Positions 7,317-16,720 are shown, counted from the first letter of the stretch. The stretch is 64,000 nucleotides of DNA from Prevotella dentasini JCM 15908 (GCF_000614065.1 NZ_BAKG01000004.1:62001-126000); one strand, 5' to 3'. Numbers and translations: made by a program. The notes: generated by a model not told the origin, from the sequence alone.

Positions 7317-9466
7317 TTACTGTTTGACGTGTTTCATACTCAATGCGATGCGGTGACGTCGCTGGTCAACCTGTACCACGCGGACGCGGACGTGCTGATG
7401 AAGGCGGACAACCTGTGTAGGGTCGTTGACGAAGCGGTCGGCGATTTGGGAGATGTGAACGAGACCGTCTTGATGCACGCCGATGTCGACGAAGGCGCCG
7501 AAGTTGGTGATGTTGGTAACGATACCGGGTAGCTCCATTCCCTCAACGAGGTCGTCGATGGTGTGGACGCTCTTGTCGAACTCGAATACTTCCATCTCTC
7601 CGCGCGGGTCTCGGCCGGGCTTTTCCAGCTCCTTCATAATATCGGTTAAAGTCGGGAGTCCTGTCCCGGCGGTAATATAGTCTTGAAGCTGAATGTCCTT
7701 TTGCAGGTCGGGGGAGAGTATCAGTTCCTTTACCGTGCAGCCTTGGTCTTTTGCCATCTGCTCCACGATGTGGTAGCTCTCGGGATGGACGGCCGTGTTG
7801 TCAAGCGGATTCACGGCCCCGGGGATGCGGAGGAAGCCCGCGCACTGCTGATAAGCTACGCTGCCGAGACGGGGCACTTTCTTGAGCTGCGCACGTGAGG
7901 TGAACGCTCCGTGCTCCCGGCGATAGTCTACGATGTTCTGCGCCAAGGCAGGCCCGAGACCGCTGACGTAGGTGAGGAGGTGCTTGGAGGCCGTGTTGAG
8001 GTTGACGCCCACTTGGTTGACGCAGCTCACGACGGTCTGGTCGAGCGAGTGCCTGAGCTTCGGCTGGTCTACGTCGTGCTGATATTGTCCGATGCCGATG
8101 CTCTTGGGGTCTATCTTCACCAGTTCGGCAAGCGGGTCCATGAGCCTGCGCCCGATGGAGACGGCCCCACGGGTGGTTACGTCCTCGCTGGGGAACTCCT
8201 CACGGGCCGCGGCGGAGGCGGAGTAGACGGAGGCACCGTCCTCGCTGACAACGTATATCTGCGGTCTTGGTGATTGCTCATCTATCTGCTCGATGACTTC
8301 ACGGACGAATGTTTCCGATTCCCGCTTGCCGTGCCGTTGCCAATGGCTATGGCCTCGATGCCGAAGTCTTTTATCATGCGCAGTGTGGCTATGGTGGCCT
8401 GTGCATAGAGCCGCTTGGGCGGATGGGGATAGATAATCTCGTGGTGGAGGAGGTTGCCCTGCCCGTCGAGGCAGGCTGTCTTGCAGCCGTTGGCAAAGCC
8501 GGGGTCGAGGGCGAGGACGCGCTTCTGGCCGAGCGGGGCGGAGAGCAGGAGCTGGCGTAGATTCTCTGCAAACACGCGGATGGCCTCGTCGTCGGCACGT
8601 TCCTTGCTGAGGGTGGCGAATTCGTTCTCTATGCTCGGGTTGATGAGCCGCTTGAAGCTGTCGGCCACGGCCTCGGCCACGAGTGTCTGGCAGGCTCCGC
8701 GTCCGCGGACGAACTGACGGCAGAGCCGCTCCGTGCACTCCTCGCCGTCAACGGAGATGCTTATGCGCAGGATGCCTGCCGCCTCGCCGCGGCGCATGGC
8801 GAGCATGCGGTGGGAGGTGCACCGGCGGAGCGGTTCGGAGAAGTCAAAGTAGTCGGAGAACTTCTGCGCCTCGTCCGTGTCTTCCTTCTTCTTGACGACT
8901 TTCGAGGCGATGACGGCTGCGCGGCGGTAGGCCGCCCGGACGGTGTTGCGTGCCTGTTGGTCTTCCGACACCTGCTCGGCTATGATGTCCTTGGCACCTT
9001 GCAGGGCGGCTTCAGCATTGGGAATGTCGCCTTTGACGAACCGGGCTGCGGCACGTTCAGGTGCCTGTTCCCTTTGCAGGAGCAGGAGTGTGGCGAGCGG
9101 CCCGAGTCCGTGCCCGAGGGCTGTCTGCGCCCTTGTCCGGCGTCTTGGCTTGAAGGGCAGATAGATGTCTTCGAGTTCGGTGAGATTCCAGCAACTCTCA
9201 ATCTTTTTTTCAAGCTCGGGCGTGAGCCTTTCCTGCGCGCGGATGGTTTTGAGGATGGTTTCCTTGCGCCGGCCGAGTTCTTTCAGGCGGTCGTTCATCT
9301 CGCTGATGCGCGTTATCTGAACCTCGTCGAGGTTTCCCGTGCGCTCCTTGCGGTAGCGTGCTATGAAGGGGATGGTGCAGCCCTCGTCGAGCAGCGTCAG
9401 CGTCGCGTCGACGCTCTTCTCCGGCAGCGAGAGCGTGCGTGCTATGTGTGCGGTGTATTTGTTCAT
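7317..9466 (-). CDS. tex: Tex-type RNA-binding transcription accessory protein (one frameshift)
   Basis: About 716 residues after repair, normal for Tex. The N-terminal helical part contains CTIPFIARYRKERTGNLDE (about 31-49), then a YqgF/RNase H-like domain with VLALDPGFANGCK (about 325-337). The frame breaks at about 8323, where GNGTAS should continue RESETFVRE; one base is missing from a CGGG run. Downstream come two HhH motifs (VGVNLNTASKHLLTYVSGLG), the HTH region and a C-terminal S1 domain (LPGIVTNITNFGAFVDIGVH). Tex binds RNA and acts on stalled or terminating RNA polymerase. The 22-base TTACCA array lies upstream of the gene. Confidence 0.92.
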
Positions 9467-9599
9467 GAAAAGAGTCTCCGTATCTCCCTGTGGGAGCGGA
9501 ATGTTTTATGTGTTTATGATTAGGGTTGTCTTAATATATAATATGATGTACTTGCCTCTCTTCCACGCAATCCATAACTGGGTAAACGGGCTGTGTTTT

Positions 9600-9687
9600 T
9601 TACCACTGGGTGGTAATCGGTTTACCATCGTGTGGTAATCGGATTACCATCGTGTGGTAATTGGATTACCATCGGGTGGTAATTTTA
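9600..9687. repeat. four tandem 22-base TTACCA palindromic units
   Basis: Units at 9600-9621, 9622-9643, 9644-9665 and 9666-9687, each exactly 22 bases. Each unit is a 17-base imperfect palindrome (TTACCATCGTGTGGTAA) plus a 5-base spacer such as TCGGA. Units 2 and 3 differ at one position only. The array starts 134 bases upstream of tex and ends 6 bases from the DUF6078 stop. No T-run follows on either strand suited to a standard terminator. Confidence 0.9.
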
Positions 9688-9693
9688 GGAAGG

Positions 9694-10131
9694 TCAGGTG
9701 TCGTAGAATCGAAGGCAATCCTGATAGCCGTCGAACTCTATGTCGTCAGTGTAGCCATAGTCCTTGAAAAGCTGGCGAATCCATTTCTGCTGCTCGGGCA
9801 TGAGCCTGCGTTTGCCGTGCAGGTAGCGGTAGTATGTTCCGTTGCCGTGCAGGAAGCTGGCGATGTCGGAGCGGATGGAAGAGGCGTGGCGTGCCTTCAC
9901 GTTGCGGAAGATGTTTTCGAATCCTACTGCCGTGCGCACTATCTCTATCGGGTGGAAGCAGGGACATTTCTTCTGCCTGAGCACGGCCGGGACTACGCTG
10001 TAGGCCATGTATTCGCCGTCGGGCAGCGTCCGGGCGGCTTTGTAGCGCAGACATTCGTCCTTGCGGCTGCACTGGTCGAGGAAGCAGACGGCCCATCTTA
10101 TGGGGAGGTCTTCGTATTTTGGTTCTATCAT
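9694..10131 (-). CDS. DUF6078-like cysteine-containing protein
   Basis: A 145-residue soluble protein. The N-terminal third has a CFLDQCSRKDECLRY motif (about residues 16-30) and a later KCPCF (55-59), together five closely spaced Cys that could bind metal. The C-terminal half is helical and charged (FHGNGTYYRYLHGKRRLMP-like stretch around 95-115), resembling a DNA-binding helix-turn-helix. The order of these features fits the DUF6078 family of Bacteroidales, whose function is not known; my assignment is from memory of the family pattern. It precedes the tex gene on the same strand with the TTACCA array between them. Confidence 0.65.
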   Translation of the reverse strand: MIEPKYEDLPIRWAVCFLDQCSRKDECLRYKAARTLPDGEYMAYSVVPAVLRQKKCPCFHPIEIVRTAVGFENIFRNVKARHASSIRSDIASFLHGNGTYYRYLHGKRRLMPEQQKWIRQLFKDYGYTDDIEFDGYQDCLRFYDT

Positions 10132-10166
10132 GATGTTTGGATTTTGTTGTTATGGATATTGTTGTT

Positions 10167-11874
10167 TTATCGTCTTCTGATGATGAAGCGGCCTATTCGG
10201 TGGGGCTTTTTCTGCTTGCGCAGGTGTACTCGCAGCATGTAGACGCCGTCGGGCAGGCAGGCGATGTTCAGGCTGAGGCCGCCGGCGGTGGGAAGCATGC
10301 GGAGGCGTTGGCCCTGAAGGCTTTCGGCGATGTAGTAGCCGGCGTCTGTCTTTTCCGCGTCGCCCGGCAGCTGCAGCGTCCGTCCGTCGTTTGCCATGAA
10401 GCCGCCGTGGCTATGATGGTGCGTTGGTTTCCTGCAGCGGCCTGCTTTCGTTGCCGAATCTGTCCATGGCGGTGATGGCAAAGTAGCGTCTGTTCCGCTT
10501 TTCCGGTTCCATTCTTATATAGAAGGCTTTCCTGCCGAGCCGTTGGGCGACGAGGTTGCGCGGGTCTGTAACGTCGACGGGAAACCGGTCGCTCATGTAT
10601 ATGTTGTAGTAGGGGGAGTTGCCTTGCCAGCGAAATTCTACGATGTTTCTCTCGTGGAAGGCTGAGAGCCGGTTGTCCGTGAATAGCGGGGTGGGCGGAA
10701 GGGGCTGCATCGTGCTGCTCCGGCTCATGGCAGGGGGCAGGGCGGCCGATGTGTTGAAGAGTCGCTCGTGGTCGTAGACTCCCTGCAGGTTGGCGGCGAG
10801 GAACTTGGCCCGGAAGTGTGCGTGCCCCATGCCGAGGCTCCGGCTTACGCTCATTTGCCTTGTGAGGTCGGCCATCGTCCAGTTGCCCTCGGTGGGCGAG
10901 AGGAAGTAGGTTCCCAGTCCCGATATGACGTCTCCCCCGTGGCTGTTCTCCATCCAGTCGGCACAGAACGGGAAGTAATTGTCGCCGCGGAAGTACTGCA
11001 TGGGGTAGAGCTGGTCCATCAGTCCCGTTCGCAGCCACGCCTGAGCATCCTGAAAGACCCTGTCGCGCGCATTGTAGTTTTTCGAGGAATATCTGCTGAG
11101 GTCGGAGTGTTTCCCGATGGGCGAGCACGATATTTTCAGCCAAGGCTTCATCGGCTTTACGCGGTCGTGAATGGCCTGTACTATCCGGGTTATGTTCCTC
11201 CGCCTGTTGTCCGGCGTATCGCCGTTCCTGCCGCTTGGGCGCGGCCATCCGTCGGGATACCTTATATAGTCGAGGTTGATGCCGTCCACGTCGTACTTTT
11301 CTGCAATCTCCGCGCAGATGTCTGCAAGGTAGCCTGCCGTCCGGCTGTCGTCGGGACTCATGTATGCTCCCGTGGAGAAGCGTCTTATCTTGTATCCCCG
11401 GGCTGCGAGCCTGCGGCATCCGAGCGACTTCCATTCGCCTGCCGGCATGGCCGCAATCCATGCGTGCAGCTCCATGCCGCGCCTGTGGCACTCGTCTATG
11501 GCAAAGCGCAGGGGGTCGTAGCCGGGCGAGCCGTCCTCCTTTCCCGTGAGACATTTGTCCCACGGCTCGATGGCGGAGGGGTAGATTACGGCTGCTCGCA
11601 CCCTGACCTGTAGAAGTACGGTGTTGATGTTGGCCTTGGCGAACTTGTCGAGCAGTTCCGTCAGCTCCTGCTTTTGCCGTATCATCGTCTGTTGGGATGT
11701 CGCCCGTGTTCTCGGCCAGTCCAGATTGGAGAATGTCGTAAGCCAGACAGCTCTGGTCTCGCGCTTGGGGGCAGCCTGAAGGTTGAAGTTTACAAAGGCC
11801 TTGGCCTGCTTTTCCTGCGGTCGGAGAAGAAAGGGAAAGCAGCATAAGAGGGAGAGTAAAACTACTTTTTTCAT
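10167..11874 (-). CDS. GHL10-family glycosyl-hydrolase-like lipoprotein/secreted protein (probable frameshift)
   Basis: Start chosen at the ATG at 11874 (MKKVVLLSLLCCFPFLL, signal peptide). The body matches glycosyl hydrolase-like 10 (formerly DUF187): RETRAVWLTTFSNLDWP at the start of the barrel, FAKANINTVLLQVR, IDECHRRGMELHAWIAA, YDVDGINLDYIRYP with candidate catalytic acids, and MDQLYPMQYFRGDNYF. The frame ends at ETNAPS near 10413. A second minus-strand frame continues to 10167 with LQLPGDAEK, a GLSLNIACLPDGVYMLRV segment and a basic end HRIGRFIIRRR, which resembles a type IX secretion or Por-type C-terminal sorting domain. I treat both as one gene with a frameshift at about 10415; an alternative is natural termination at NAPS. 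Substrate unknown, probably peptidoglycan- or glycan-related. Confidence 0.78.
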
Positions 11875-11971
11875 AAGTGATGGCAAATCAAATGCCCATA
11901 AAGGGGCATCTTGTTTTTATTTTTTAGTTTACAAAGATAATCAAATATTTCTGTAATTCAAATAATTCATC

Positions 11972-11979
11972 TACCTTTG
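11972..11979 (+). promoter_or_regulatory. possible -7 element upstream of a small ORF and the OMP gene
   Basis: TACCTTTG fits TAnnTTTG. No clear TTTG lies 19-20 bases upstream. It could serve the small ORF at 11992 and the barrel gene at 12176. Confidence 0.4.
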
Positions 11980-11991
11980 TGATAGATTTAT

Positions 11992-12108
11992 ATGATGAAC
12001 AAAAAAGATTTCATTCGGTCTCTCGTCAGCCCCTTGCCCGGCAAGGCGTGGAGGCGGCCGGACATTGTCGTCCGTCCCTGCGGCCGGGTGCAGTATCTGA
12101 AAGGGTAA
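11992..12108 (+). CDS. possible small protein of 38 residues
   Basis: An open frame directly behind a -7-like element: it begins MMNKKDFIRSLV, contains a basic, Pro/Gly/Arg-rich middle (PGKAWRRPDIVVRPCGRV) and ends QYLKG. Base composition rises sharply to GC-rich inside it (GGCGGCCGGACATT), unlike the AT-rich flanks. It could be a leader peptide, a small protein, or a chance frame in an untranslated leader. I recognise no homologue. Confidence 0.25.
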   Translation: MMNKKDFIRSLVSPLPGKAWRRPDIVVRPCGRVQYLKG

Positions 12109-12175
12109 AGCCTGCAGGAACATGGTATTGACATTGTATTTTAGTCTAAATAATTATAACACAAATAAAGTCATT

Positions 12176-12670
12176 ATGAAGAAAAGATTATTGCTTCTGG
12201 CGACAGCATTTTTGCTGACATTGGGCGTAAGCGCACAATTCCAAGAGGGAAAAGGATATTTGGGGGCATCTGTAACAGGGTTTGACCTTCATTATAATGG
12301 ACAGGACGGGTTCAACTTGGGGGTAGAGGCCAAAGCCGGCTATTTGGCTTGGGACGACGTAATGCTTCTGGCAACGGTAAGCGCAGAGCACAATGGGTCG
12401 GAGGCTGTGGCAGACCATATAGCGTTGGGAGCTGGTGCCCGTTACTATATTACGCAGAACGGACTCTATCTGGGGGCAAACTGCAAATTCTTGCACGCCA
12501 ATCACAGCTATAACGATGTGATGCCGGGTGCGGAAGTCGGCTATGCGTTCTTCATCAACCGTTCCGTGACGATAGAGCCTGCCGTCTACTATGATCATTC
12601 ATTCAAAAATTCCGACTATTCTACCATTGGCTTTAAGGTAGGCTTGGGTATCTATCTGTTCGACGATTAA
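12176..12670 (+). CDS. outer-membrane beta-barrel protein
   Basis: A 164-residue protein. The start at 12176 places a standard signal peptide first (KRLLLLATAFLLTLGVSAQ), a better choice than an ATG 54 bases upstream. The mature chain alternates polar and hydrophobic residues with glycine-aromatic turns (GYLGASVTGFDLHY, GVEAKAGYLAW, GAGARYYITQNGLYLGANC, VGYAFFINRSVTIEPAVYYD) and ends on an aromatic strand, FKVGLGIYLFDD. This fits a small eight-stranded OmpA/OmpW-type barrel. Ligand or role unknown. recR follows 20 bases later, possibly on the same message. Confidence 0.8.
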   Translation: MKKRLLLLATAFLLTLGVSAQFQEGKGYLGASVTGFDLHYNGQDGFNLGVEAKAGYLAWDDVMLLATVSAEHNGSEAVADHIALGAGARYYITQNGLYLGANCKFLHANHSYNDVMPGAEVGYAFFINRSVTIEPAVYYDHSFKNSDYSTIGFKVGLGIYLFDD

Positions 12671-12689
12671 TCCTTTCGGCAACATATAA

Positions 12690-13298
12690 ATGCAGCAATA
12701 TCCATCATTGTTGTTAGAACGGGCTGTAGATGAGTTCTCCGAATTGCCCGGAGTCGGGCGCAAAACGGCCCTGCGCCTGATGCTCCATCTGCTGCGGCAA
12801 ACACCTGAGGCCGTGGACGAGTTTGCCGATGCCGTGCGTAAGGCGCGGCACGAGATTAAGCATTGCACGGTCTGCCACAACATTTCGGATACTGAGATTT
12901 GTCCTATTTGCAGGGACACTCGCCGGGACTCTGGTCTTCTCTGTGTCGTTGAGAACATTCAGGATGTCATGGCAATAGAGAATACCCAGCAGTTTTTTGG
13001 CAAGTATCATGTTTTGGGTGGGGTCATCTCGCCCATGGACGGAGTGGGGCCCAATGATTTGGAAATCGATTCTTTGGTAGAGCGGGTAAGGGAAGGCGGC
13101 GTCCGGGAGGTCATCCTTGCATTGTCAAGCACTATGGAGGGCGATACGACAAATTTCTATATTTCCAAGAGAATAAAGGATTTTGACGTGAAGGTTTCGG
13201 TCATTGCCCGTGGAATCTCTGTGGGAGACGAGTTGGAGTATACCGATGAGGTTACGTTGGGTAGGAGTATACTTAACCGAACGGCCTTGGATACGTAG
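12690..13298 (+). CDS. recR: recombination mediator RecR
   Basis: A 202-residue protein, standard for RecR. The N-terminal helix-hairpin-helix region contains [12 protein letters not shown] (about residues 20-31). A four-cysteine zinc finger follows with [18 protein letters not shown] at about 57-74. The Toprim domain begins [17 protein letters not shown] (about 82-98), and the Walker B-like [13 protein letters not shown] segment is present. RecR works with RecO to load RecA at gaps and breaks. The gene sits in a Bacteroidales-typical order recR - membrane protein - glycosyltransferase - GNAT. Confidence 0.95.
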   Translation: MQQYPSLLLERAVDEFSELPGVGRKTALRLMLHLLRQTPEAVDEFADAVRKARHEIKHCTVCHNISDTEICPICRDTRRDSGLLCVVENIQDVMAIENTQQFFGKYHVLGGVISPMDGVGPNDLEIDSLVERVREGGVREVILALSSTMEGDTTNFYISKRIKDFDVKVSVIARGISVGDELEYTDEVTLGRSILNRTALDT

Positions 13299-13309
13299 AA
13301 GATATTAAT

Positions 13310-13770
13310 ATGCGCGAAGTTAGAAAGATTTTATTGTCCGAGTATTATGTAACCATCCTGCTGATTATATGTTTGGCTGCGTTGTTTGAGAGCGGTGTGC
13401 TGCCTTCCGGGGAATGGTTTGGCGAAGAGTATAATACATTGTTAATGATGGTACAAGTCATCATGCAGCTTGCCACCTTGGCATTGATGCCCCTTGCGCT
13501 TTATCTGTTTAGGATTAGGAAAATACAGGCAGCCAATGACGGAGAAGGAGAAGACTGCATGCGAAAGCGGTTTCTGACATGGTCGGTTGTGAGAATGTCC
13601 ATGCTATGTGTACCCATGCTGCTGAACACGTTGTTTTATTATATGTTTGGCTCTTTAAGTGGATTCTTTTATTTGGCTTGATTCTTTTTCTTGCAAGTAT
13701 CTTTGTTTATCCTACCGAAGGCAGATGTTCACGGGAGTTTCAGCTCTTCTGCAGACAGGGGGGCGAATAG
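13310..13770 (+). CDS. four-helix membrane protein of unknown function (one frameshift)
   Basis: The frame from 13310 encodes three hydrophobic helices (VTILLIICLAALF, MVQVIMQLATLALMPLALYL, VRMSMLCVPMLLNTLFYYMF) and stops at a TGA right after GFFYLA (13681). Reading one base over, the protein continues LILFLASIFVYPTEGRCSREF and ends at 13770, which completes a fourth helix and a conserved-looking YPTEGR end. One missing base near 13677 is the simplest explanation. The gene starts 11 bases after recR and precedes the glycosyltransferase by 38 bases, so it belongs to this operon. Function unknown. Confidence 0.65.
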
Positions 13771-13808
13771 AAGGTGTGCTCACTTTTTTATAGCGAAAAC
13801 ACAATACA

Positions 13809-15008
13809 ATGAAGTTAAGTGTCATAATTGTCAATTATAATGTCAAATTCTATTTAGGGCAATGCCTGTATAGCTTGGAAAGGGCATTGTCGGGCATTGA
13901 AGCTGAGGTTTACGTGGTTGACAATCATTCTAAGGATGGGTCTTTGGGGTATCTCAAAAAAAGATTCCCCAAGGTTCATTATATAGCATCCATGCACAAT
14001 TTGGGATTTGCACGCGCTAACAACTTGGCAATCCGCAGGTCTGAAGGAGAATATGTTCTGTTGCTGAATCCGGACACTTGGATAGGTGAAAACGTTCTTT
14101 CCGATGTGTTGGGCTTTATGGATTTGCATCCGGATGCGGGAAGTCTGGGGGTACAGATGCTCAACTCTGATGGCAGGAAGGCAAAAGAAAGCAGAAGAGG
14201 TCTTCCAACGCCGATGGTTTCATTTTATAAAATGATAGGCTTGTGCAGCCGGTTTCCCAAGCATCCACGGATGGGCGCATACTATATGGGCGACATTCCA
14301 TGGGACAAGCCTGTTCGGATTGATGTCGTCAGTGGAGCTTTTTGTCTTCTTCGTCGTTCGGCATTGAACAAGGCAGGATTGTTGGATGAAGATTTTTTCA
14401 TGTATGGAGAAGACATTGACTTGAGCTTTCGCATCCTCAAAAGTGGCTATGCCAATTGGTACTATCCTGCAAAGATTCTTCACTATAAGGGCGAGAGCAC
14501 GCAGAAGTCAAGTTTCCGGTACGTACATGTCTTCTATGATGCTATGTTGATTTTTTTCCGCAAGCATTATGGAAGCATGAGCTTCCTTTTGAGCATACCT
14601 ATAAAGATAGCAATTTACTGCAAGGCATTTACTTCGCTGGTTGGGATGTTGTACAGCAGAATCCTAAAATCATTGGGCTTGTTCCGGCCCGGTCGGAAAT
14701 ACAATCCGAAGTTTATATTTATAGGTGAAAGGGATATGCAGGCTAATTTCAAGTCAATAGCAGACAGGTTGGGGTTATCTGCACAATTCATTACTGCGAA
14801 CCGCGTCCGTTTTCCGAAAGGACACTTGGAGTTTATGGGAGAAAGTGATAATGCAGGACGGCAGGTGTATGTTGTTTATGATGATGGGGCATACCGCTAT
14901 GCAGACATTCTTGATATATTTTCAGATTCTCCAATGGATAATGTATATATCGGAATATACAATCGCCAATCTAAATGTATCATTACGGGAGAAGAGGTTC
15001 TAAAATGA
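13809..15008 (+). CDS. glycosyltransferase family 2 (rhamnosyltransferase-like)
   Basis: A 399-residue protein. The GT-A domain starts immediately with LSVIIVNYNVKFYLGQCLYS, then VVDNHSKDGS, NLGFARANNLAI and LLNPDTWIG (DXD-equivalent) at about residue 98, followed by DEDFFMYGEDIDLSFRI with acceptor-site acidic residues around 197-210. After the domain, a hydrophobic pair of segments (about 258-290) suggests membrane association, and a C-terminal 90-residue extension is unassigned. The family transfers sugars in polysaccharide or O-antigen synthesis; substrate cannot be read from sequence. It overlaps the GNAT gene by ATGA. Confidence 0.85.
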   Translation: MKLSVIIVNYNVKFYLGQCLYSLERALSGIEAEVYVVDNHSKDGSLGYLKKRFPKVHYIASMHNLGFARANNLAIRRSEGEYVLLLNPDTWIGENVLSDVLGFMDLHPDAGSLGVQMLNSDGRKAKESRRGLPTPMVSFYKMIGLCSRFPKHPRMGAYYMGDIPWDKPVRIDVVSGAFCLLRRSALNKAGLLDEDFFMYGEDIDLSFRILKSGYANWYYPAKILHYKGESTQKSSFRYVHVFYDAMLIFFRKHYGSMSFLLSIPIKIAIYCKAFTSLVGMLYSRILKSLGLFRPGRKYNPKFIFIGERDMQANFKSIADRLGLSAQFITANRVRFPKGHLEFMGESDNAGRQVYVVYDDGAYRYADILDIFSDSPMDNVYIGIYNRQSKCIITGEEVLK

Positions 15009-15529
15009 TGGATATTCAAAATGCAAATTGTGAAATACGTCTTCGTGCCATGGAGCCAGAGGATTTGGATTTACTATATTCTTTGGAAAACGACATGGAG
15101 CTTTGGAACATTGGAGGAACAAATGTCCCATATAGCAGGTATGTACTGAGGGATTATATTGCCAATGCTACAAATGATATATACCGTGACGGACAGGTAA
15201 GAATGATGGTTGAAACACAGGCAGGCAGGGTTGTAGGCATCGTTGACCTGATTAATTTCGACCCAAAGAATCAGAGGGCAGAATTGGGGATAGCTATTCT
15301 CAAGGAATTCCGGGGTAGGGGATATGGACGGGCGACTATCAGTCAGATGTTAAGATACGGAAATGACATATTGCATTTGCATCAGATATATGCCTATGTT
15401 GATATTGGCAATAGGATTTCTCTTAATTGTCTTAAATCCCTTGGCTTTAATGAGAAAGCTGTTCTTACAGATTGGTTGCGTTTTGGAAATGGCTATCGTG
15501 ATGCTATCTTGCTGCAACATTTTTTGTAA
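15005..15529 (+). CDS. GNAT-family N-acetyltransferase
   Basis: A 174-residue protein starting at the ATG at 15005, which overlaps the glycosyltransferase stop (ATGA); this favours coupling over the longer frame from 14975. It opens with IRLRAMEPEDLDLLYSLEN, typical of RimJ/SpeG-type acetyltransferases, and has the acetyl-CoA loop EFRGRGYGRATI at about residues 100-111, then the NRISLNCLKSLGF motif near the end. It may be a diamine or ribosomal-type acetyltransferase; the substrate is unknown. Confidence 0.85.
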   Translation: MMDIQNANCEIRLRAMEPEDLDLLYSLENDMELWNIGGTNVPYSRYVLRDYIANATNDIYRDGQVRMMVETQAGRVVGIVDLINFDPKNQRAELGIAILKEFRGRGYGRATISQMLRYGNDILHLHQIYAYVDIGNRISLNCLKSLGFNEKAVLTDWLRFGNGYRDAILLQHFL

Positions 15530-15546
15530 AAAACTTCAGTAACTCC

Positions 15547-15577
15547 TTGGCAGGTTTATTTTTTATTACTATCTTTG
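15547..15577 (+). promoter_or_regulatory. promoter of the tRNA-Asp genes
   Basis: TTG at 15547-15549 and TATCTTTG at 15570-15577 are 20 bases apart, a strong match to the Bacteroidetes consensus, 42 bases before the first tRNA. Confidence 0.7.
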
Positions 15578-15619
15578 CACTCGCAAAACGGAAGAGCGAC
15601 TTTTTTTCTAAAGCAAAAA

Positions 15620-15693
15620 GGTGCGTTAGTTCAGTTGGTTAGAATGCCTGCCTGTCACGCAGGAGGTCACGAGTTCGAGTCTCGTACGCACCG
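15620..15693 (+). tRNA. tRNA-Asp (GTC)
   Basis: A 74-base cloverleaf: acceptor GGTGCGT pairs with ACGCACC, discriminator G; anticodon stem CCTGC/GCAGG with loop CTGTCAC gives anticodon GTC; T arm has GTTCGAGTC. No CCA is encoded. First of two identical copies. Confidence 0.97.
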
Positions 15694-15717
15694 CATAGTT
15701 CATCCGTTTTCACCATT

Positions 15718-15791
15718 GGTGCGTTAGTTCAGTTGGTTAGAATGCCTGCCTGTCACGCAGGAGGTCACGAGTTCGAGTCTCGTACGCACCG
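15718..15791 (+). tRNA. tRNA-Asp (GTC), second copy
   Basis: Identical over all 74 bases to the copy 98 bases upstream, separated by a 24-base spacer. Anticodon GTC in loop CTGTCAC. Transcribed with the first copy and followed at once by a terminator. Confidence 0.97.
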
Positions 15792-15794
15792 CAG

Positions 15795-15824
15795 AAATCC
15801 GAAGTTCTACTTCGGATTTTTTTG
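15795..15824 (+). terminator. terminator of the tRNA-Asp pair
   Basis: AAATCCGAAG and CTTCGGATTT pair perfectly around a 5-base loop, followed by a T run. It begins 4 bases after the second tRNA. Confidence 0.9.
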
Positions 15825-15953
15825 TTGATATAAGCTGTATAAGAAATAATGGACGGCGCAAAGGTAATAGGCGTGAATAATTTGCTTTGCAGACAATTAC
15901 ATTTCTGGCATATTGGCCATAATCAACGATAGAGGTAATGCTATGGCTATACC

Positions 15954-16019
15954 AAAGTATCGTTTTCGCTCTTTCAAAACGGCACTTTCATGTAGTGAAA
16001 ATGGTACTTTGATTATATT
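15954..16019. repeat. three-unit 22-base repeat element, copy B
   Basis: Units at 15954-15975, 15976-15997 and 15998-16019. Cores are AAAGTATCGTTTT, AAAACGGCACTTT and AAAATGGTACTTT, each followed by 9 bases. It is the most diverged of the five copies and the only one without a clear gene start about 250 bases away; it lies 130 bases past the tRNA terminator. Confidence 0.7.
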
Positions 16020-16470
16020 GGTAAAGCATGTAGTCTCTGACAATCTGAAACATCTGTACAATCATGCTTTTCTTTTTTCCGTTTTATGATATAAAGACAG
16101 CGTGAAATCTATCGCTTTCTTCTCCAGTCTCTTCGACAGAATAACCCCGTTAAACTCAAAACTCTACTAAGCAGGAAGATTTTCAACTTTTATATAGTTG
16201 AATATATACTGAACTTTCAGAACTGGGAATAATAGGGGAATGTGAGTAAATTTATCTGACAACATCATACCCCAACAAGCTGAGTTGGGTGAATTGGAGG
16301 ACAAGACATAGTAAGCAAGTAATAGAAATACAATAGAGTGCCGAAGGAAAATAGCTTTGTCAGACACTAAAGGACATTTTGACTAAAGTAGTCAATTAGT
16401 TATGAACTTGATAGTTGCCTTGCACCCTTGTGTAAAAAACAAGCCGAGAGAGAACTTTTCCCTCTATTTC

Positions 16471-16501
16471 TTGCCATTATCAAGAAAAAGGAGTATATTT
16501 G
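16471..16501 (+). promoter_or_regulatory. promoter inside the gene-poor region
   Basis: TTG at 16471-16473 and TATATTTG at 16494-16501, 20 bases apart; matches the local promoter consensus and precedes a short frame by 15 bases. Confidence 0.5.
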
Positions 16502-16516
16502 CAAGCGAAGATAGGG

Positions 16517-16720
16517 ATGGATGTTCAAACCACTACCTCCCCCGTAATACTTAAAAACAGCAAATTGCAGCATGAAAACGGCAGCGAAACACCGTACAAT
16601 ATGCCTATCAATTCCATTCAGAGCATGGGATATGAATTGTTTGGCGTACGTTTTGGCAAATGTTTAAGTCTGTTGTCCCATGCCAAATCATACAGACATT
16701 CCTATCCTGTGTGGGCATAA
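16517..16720 (+). CDS. possible short protein of 67 residues
   Basis: The first ATG behind the promoter at 16471-16501 opens a frame beginning MDVQTTTSPVILKNSK and ending SYRHSYPVWA. It has no signal peptide, membrane helix or motif that I recognise. It could be a small gene, the remnant of a longer one, or a chance frame; the promoter is the only support. Confidence 0.25.
   Translation: MDVQTTTSPVILKNSKLQHENGSETPYNMPINSIQSMGYELFGVRFGKCLSLLSHAKSYRHSYPVWA

Noticed and set aside
9600..9687. CRISPR array
   Set aside because: Units are contiguous and 22 bases with no variable spacers of 30 bases, and no cas genes are present. The same applies to the other arrays.
10268..11845. A 525-residue frame antiphase to the GHL10 gene
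   Set aside because: Arg/Pro/Ala/Gln-rich shadow translation without domains; the GHL10 frame has signal peptide and motifs.
16167..16367. A 66-residue minus-strand frame with a hydrophobic N-terminus
   Set aside because: AT-rich chance hydrophobicity; no promoter, no neighbour and no recognised family.
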